From NCBI GenBank assembly GCA_029379215.1, contig JAQYWO010000060.1, forward strand, positions 1 through 34,611: a stretch of 34,611 bases of DNA, read 5' to 3'. Below, piece by piece: positions 30,662 through 34,611 of this stretch (position 1 is its first letter; each line of letters starts with the position of its first letter). A program made the position numbers and the translations under genes. Below the pieces are notes generated by a model. The model was given only the letters and a program-made list of their open reading frames with translations, made no database searches and was not told the DNA's origin. The DNA is from Rhizonema sp. PD37 (GTDB lineage: Bacteria > Cyanobacteriota > Cyanobacteriia > Cyanobacteriales > Nostocaceae).

Positions 30662-33600
30662 TTAGTAAGCTCCTAGATCTTTACCTTTGTTGGATATGAT
30701 AGTTGGTAATCCATCTTCTGACTGCCAAAGTCGCAGACGACCACCAAAAGTTTCAAAAACTGGCTTACCAAGATATTGAACATATTGAGCTAGTACATAC
30801 TCGACCCTGGGATGTCTAATATCATCTATATGAATCCAAACACGATGAGGCTGTTTTAGAATACGATTCATCTGATCTACACTATTAAGTACTACTCCTC
30901 CTGCCCAACGATCAATTAACCTACCATCATGCCAATATAATGAATCAAAATTTTCTGATCCAATAGATGCAAATAGATAGTAATCTAATTTGCCCAAACT
31001 TCTTATTGCTGCAGGAGGAAGAGAGGAAATGACTATATCTTCTGATTGTTTGTGAATGCGAATGTACTCAAAAATCTCACTGCTACGTCTGAGTAATGCT
31101 TCTTCATAGCTAGGTAAAATTCTCCCAAATTCGATATTACCAACTAGTAGTAAAAGAAGACAGCCTAGAGCAATCAGTTTTAACGGTAGCAAATTATATA
31201 ATATTGATTGCATCCTTTCACCTAAATCTCTGATTATGCAGATACTCCCGTAAATTGATAGCATAATAAATAAAGGATAAACTCCATAAACATATCGTTC
31301 TGCCAGATAATAAGTTAAACAAGTTACAATTAATATATTTACAATTATGCTAAAAAATAAAAATATAAGCTTTCCATCTTTCCGCTGTAAAAAGTAGATA
31401 AATCCTGCAAAAAAGAATAAGCTGTAAATTGTATGTAATCGATTAGGACCTATAAAAAAAATATTCAATAAGTCCGTTATATCGGAAAAATGAAGCCTGA
31501 GATATGAAGCTGTAGCGTCAGACAACGCTGCTAAAGGAGTTAAAAGCTTTATCAGCGCGAAACTCAGGCTACAGATAAAGATGGCTAGCATCATTATGCT
31601 ACTTAATATGATTCGCCAGTCTTTTAATAAGTTAAAGGGACGATAGAAGTAAAGAAAAGCGATCAGAAATACTGGTATAAGTGTTAAATTAATTTCTTGA
31701 GTTAGTAAACTAATAGTTAGAGCTATAAAGAAAACATACTGATAGCACCTTCCTGCCTTGTCGATAAAACCCTTTAAAAAACACCAGAAACTGAGAACAG
31801 TAAAAAATTGTAAAATAGTATAAAAACGAATAAACCGAGAATACCAAAGTTGCCAAGGATTTATCGCCAAAACTGCTGTAATGAGTAAGGCAATCCATAT
31901 TTTTTTTGTTAATTGACGAGCAACAATATAGGTTAGAATTAGAGTAGCTGTCCCCCAAAGCGCAGATAGAAGTCGGGCATTAACCATAGAATCTCCTACA
32001 AGCCTCAACCAAAGAGCTAGTAAGTAGTGATAGAAAGGACCGCGAGTGTACCAGATGCCAGAGGTTGCTATGGGAATACCTGTACGAAGAATGCCTCTGG
32101 TTGCGTCCAGTGAAGTATTCTCATCAGCATCCAAGTCCATAAAACTGAGATGATAAACCCTTAGTCCAAAACCGATACTAAGAATGAGAACGAGGAAAAC
32201 CTTCTCGCCCCAAGAAGACCATTGTCTTTGGAGAACATCTTGCAAAAGTAGAATTTGTTTGGGTTTTCGTCTCTGTATCCACAGAGATATTGAGACAATA
32301 ATTCCAGCTACAACAGCTAAGCTAAGAATGACAAAAACATTTCCTCCATATGCCAAGCTCACACTCACACAAGTAACTAATCCTAATACGAACCAGAGAA
32401 ACCATTGAGGAAATTTTCTTATGTTTTGCTTGAGTAAGGTGAAAAGCAATGTCAACACGACAACACCTATAAATCCAAACAGTATTAGGTAATTGCTTTT
32501 TGGTTGGGCAAACAACAACCCGGTTTCTGCTTCTGCATAGCGATGTTTGAGTAAACCAATGCTGATTAAAAACAAAGTCCCTGGTGAAAGTACTGCTGCT
32601 CCTGTACTCAACCCATCCCACCAATTCTCTCGATGCCCTAGCCAAAAACCTAAAATTGAGGCGTAGATGAAAGCAAAGGCAATTCCTGCCAATTGCCAAA
32701 CACTCTGATGCCAAAAGTACTTGGGGTAATTCAGTAGATAGGCATCTCCTTCCCAGCTCCATTGAAATTGTTGCGCTTGAGGTGAACCTAAAAGATTTGC
32801 TCTTTGAGCTTCACCTACACCTTCTGCCCAACCTGGTACGATGTGGGTAAGAGATGTCCAAGTCTGATCAGTCGCGATCGCCCCAACAATTTTACCCCTT
32901 TGTGTTTCTCCCCATCCATCAAACCAAAAGTTCATATAACTATGATTGATTTTTGCTAATTCTGGATTTAAAGGACTAGCTAAACTCACAGCTAAGATAT
33001 TATTGCCTGGGTGCAGAAGTTTTGTGACATCATATAAATGTAACTTGTTACTATCGTTAAGTTTATAATTGTTCACCAACGCCCCATTTAGCAACAAAGA
33101 GTAGTTACTATTCCCAGCAAATCGAATATAGGCACGAGAAATCCCGTTTGATGGTATTTGCCATACACCCCTGAGCCATACCTCACCGTTAGAACTCTGA
33201 GTTCCACTGATCCAACTTCCTTGTAAAGGACGGTCAAACAAATTTTGACTCAACCGACTGTAGGTGGTTTCCGTAACCGAACCAAGAATTTTAGCTTCTA
33301 ACCAATTTTCATCAGGAAAATTTGTATCAAACCATGGAACCGATTCTCTAGTTTGCCAGAAATTTGAAACGCGCCAAGAACTTGCTCCTGTTGTTAGGTT
33401 AATGGGAGTTGCATCAGCTACAGGATAAACATACCCCTCAGCAACCACACGTGGATTTGTTTGTCCTTTTTGAACTGCCAATCCAATGACATTTTTCCCT
33501 GGGCGTAAGAATGAAGTCAAGTTTACATAAGTAGTCAACTTCCAGTTGCAGACACTAGCAAGTAAATAAGCTAAGTGAGTCTTAGCTTGGTAGGAATTAC

Positions 33601-33949
33601 TATCGTTGAAACCTTGAAACCGCAAACTTCGCTTAGCACCTAAACCAGAAGTATTATTGACGGAACTATTGTCTATTGCCACCTGCCGTCCATTTACATA
33701 GATGATGAAATCATGATCAGCACTCAACCTGAGCCACCCCGCCTGTGCATTATCAGGTAAATAAAAGGTATGACGGGCATAAAAATGATAGGTTGGTGTT
33801 TGAGGAGCAATCCATTGGGCTTGTTGCGACCAAATAACACGGTCTACTGGAGTAGGTGTTTTCTTCCAAACAGAAAAACTTAACATCCCTAGCAAAAGCC
33901 CTAAGGTTAACACCAATCCTAATGGCAACCACCGTTCGGACAGCTTCAT
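30662..33949 (-). CDS. GT-C (GT39/ArnT-like) glycosyltransferase with two N-terminal jelly-roll-like domains
   Basis: 1095 aa. A signal-anchor helix at about 10-27 is followed by two extracytoplasmic beta-sandwich repeats (about 40-180 and 200-345) with the FYARHTFYLP, FIIYVNGRQ and NYSLLLNGA signatures of galactose-binding/alpha-rhamnosidase N-terminal domains. Transmembrane helices begin near 415. The GT39-like catalytic loop DLDADE (605-610) precedes TRGPFYHYLLALWLRLVG and many more helices up to about 930, then a soluble C-terminal domain. Such enzymes transfer sugars from polyprenyl-phosphate donors outside the membrane. The fused carbohydrate-binding-like ectodomain is unusual and suggests recognition of an acceptor glycan. 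The upstream TPR gene overlaps it by 4 bases (ATGA). Confidence 0.87.
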   Translation of the reverse strand: MKLSERWLPLGLVLTLGLLLGMLSFSVWKKTPTPVDRVIWSQQAQWIAPQTPTYHFYARHTFYLPDNAQAGWLRLSADHDFIIYVNGRQVAIDNSSVNNTSGLGAKRSLRFQGFNDSNSYQAKTHLAYLLASVCNWKLTTYVNLTSFLRPGKNVIGLAVQKGQTNPRVVAEGYVYPVADATPINLTTGASSWRVSNFWQTRESVPWFDTNFPDENWLEAKILGSVTETTYSRLSQNLFDRPLQGSWISGTQSSNGEVWLRGVWQIPSNGISRAYIRFAGNSNYSLLLNGALVNNYKLNDSNKLHLYDVTKLLHPGNNILAVSLASPLNPELAKINHSYMNFWFDGWGETQRGKIVGAIATDQTWTSLTHIVPGWAEGVGEAQRANLLGSPQAQQFQWSWEGDAYLLNYPKYFWHQSVWQLAGIAFAFIYASILGFWLGHRENWWDGLSTGAAVLSPGTLFLISIGLLKHRYAEAETGLLFAQPKSNYLILFGFIGVVVLTLLFTLLKQNIRKFPQWFLWFVLGLVTCVSVSLAYGGNVFVILSLAVVAGIIVSISLWIQRRKPKQILLLQDVLQRQWSSWGEKVFLVLILSIGFGLRVYHLSFMDLDADENTSLDATRGILRTGIPIATSGIWYTRGPFYHYLLALWLRLVGDSMVNARLLSALWGTATLILTYIVARQLTKKIWIALLITAVLAINPWQLWYSRFIRFYTILQFFTVLSFWCFLKGFIDKAGRCYQYVFFIALTISLLTQEINLTLIPVFLIAFLYFYRPFNLLKDWRIILSSIMMLAIFICSLSFALIKLLTPLAALSDATASYLRLHFSDITDLLNIFFIGPNRLHTIYSLFFFAGFIYFLQRKDGKLIFLFFSIIVNILIVTCLTYYLAERYVYGVYPLFIMLSIYGSICIIRDLGERMQSILYNLLPLKLIALGCLLLLLVGNIEFGRILPSYEEALLRRSSEIFEYIRIHKQSEDIVISSLPPAAIRSLGKLDYYLFASIGSENFDSLYWHDGRLIDRWAGGVVLNSVDQMNRILKQPHRVWIHIDDIRHPRVEYVLAQYVQYLGKPVFETFGGRLRLWQSEDGLPTIISNKGKDLGAY

Positions 33950-34611
33950 TTTTGCTCCTCAACCAAAGATTTCTTCCAACTTTTATAATCCACAGATTGA
34001 CGATACCGTTCCCAGGTTTTATTAAAATCACCATTATGATATTCAGCCCAACTTAAATGCAAATAAGCTTGTCCCATTAAACCAATTCTCTGCTGTTGAA
34101 AATATTGCTGCTCACTAATGATTTCTTTAGCAACATCGGCTGATTTCTGAAATTCTCCATTCACAACACTAGCTAACATTAGGTCGTAAAGAGCCTCCAC
34201 ATGACCCGGAAAAATTCGTAATATTCTTTCAAAAATGTCTACTGCACTTCCCGGATTTCTGTTATTAGGATTATTCAGATGATTAACCCCTTGATTCAGA
34301 TTTGCTGAGGAGAGATATCCTCTGGCTAAAAAGAAATTATCTTGAATATCTAAGGAACTTTTAAAATAGTTTTCTGCTGACTGAAAATCACCTATTCTAT
34401 AGCTTTCTAGTCCCTTGACAAAGTTAATCAAAGCTAGTTCTGGTTTACCTGTATAAAACTCTGCTCTTCCCAACCGCTCTAAAAAAGCTACATCACCCTG
34501 TAAAGGAGGATACCATAATGTTAGTGTTTTGCTGATATTCACAACCTGGTCATACTCACCTTTAGCAAACTGAGTATCTAGATTATAATTAACAAGATTT
34601 ACGGTAATAAT
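33946..34611 (-). CDS. TPR-repeat protein (5' end outside window)
   Basis: The frame is open to the right edge, so the start is missing; the GTG at 34542 is only one possible codon. At least four TPR-like helical pairs are seen (FAKGEYDQVVNIS, LGRAEFYTGKPELALINFVK, YRIGDFQSAENYFKSSLDIQ and YHNGDFNKTWERYRQSVD). Its stop overlaps the start of the GT-C gene by 4 bases, which indicates translational coupling. A scaffold role in the glycan-assembly complex is an inference from operon position. Confidence 0.8.
   Translation of the reverse strand: MITVNLVNYNLDTQFAKGEYDQVVNISKTLTLWYPPLQGDVAFLERLGRAEFYTGKPELALINFVKGLESYRIGDFQSAENYFKSSLDIQDNFFLARGYLSSANLNQGVNHLNNPNNRNPGSAVDIFERILRIFPGHVEALYDLMLASVVNGEFQKSADVAKEIISEQQYFQQQRIGLMGQAYLHLSWAEYHNGDFNKTWERYRQSVDYKSWKKSLVEEQK

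Overview
The window looks like chromosome from a filamentous, probably heterocyst-forming cyanobacterium (Nostocales). Evidence: many HIP1 octamers (GCGATCGC), heptanucleotide tandem repeats, many palindromic intergenic repeats, and cyanobacterial families such as an SLH/OprB porin, a Ser/Thr kinase fused to FHA and SH3b modules, a STAND-type TPR protein and DUF924. The assignment rests on gene content and motifs, not on a database search.

Layout. 1-1380: 3' part of a STAND/NB-ARC-like TPR protein. 1381-1724: a convergent intergenic region bounded by long inverted repeats. 1725-3790 (minus): a secreted Deg/HtrA-type protease with two PPC-like domains in place of PDZ, and a GRDP-like protein. 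4219-6215: an SLH/OprB porin behind a Fur-like palindrome. 6774-7912: SRPBCC protein plus DUF924. 7967-9649 (minus): kinase-FHA-SH3b. 10599-13163: a small two-Cys protein and a DUF1636 Cys-rich protein (plus), convergent with a CooC/ParA-like ATPase (minus) whose promoter carries a Fur/Zur-like box, then a Gly/Tyr-rich repeat protein. 13378-18879: a probable phosphate-starvation locus, with a lone amino-acid-type binding protein and a large secreted phosphoesterase (both GC-rich and probably acquired) on minus, and a divergent Tat-exported PhoD on plus. Both phosphatase genes are preceded by 11-bp-periodic Pho-box arrays, and phoD also by a perfect CRP-type palindrome. 19022-20150: a decayed IS630-family element. 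20194-21345: a PepSY transmembrane protein. 21346-24553: a MITE-like repeat, an SDR, a transposase relic, a truncated AraC regulator and an O-methyltransferase. 24616-26927 (minus): methyltransferase, TPR-like protein and Mn-type superoxide dismutase. 27486-34611 (minus): a cell-surface glycan module made of a TPR protein (cut by the window edge), a 1095-aa GT-C glycosyltransferase with two extracytoplasmic jelly-roll-like domains, an LPG-synthase/flippase-like membrane protein, a zinc-ribbon methyltransferase and a secreted putative alpha/alpha-toroid protein.

How it fits together. The clearest regulatory logic is in 16655-17287: two divergent secreted phosphatases, each with its own Pho box, suggest PhoB-type (SphR) control of organic phosphate scavenging, with possible extra cAMP/CRP input on phoD. 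A second candidate theme is metal homeostasis: the Fur-like site before the porin, and the Fur/Zur-like site over the -10 of the CooC-like ATPase that neighbours DUF1636. The third is the translationally coupled glycan operon at the right end. I see no CRISPR array, no rRNA, no tRNA that I can recognise and no prophage.
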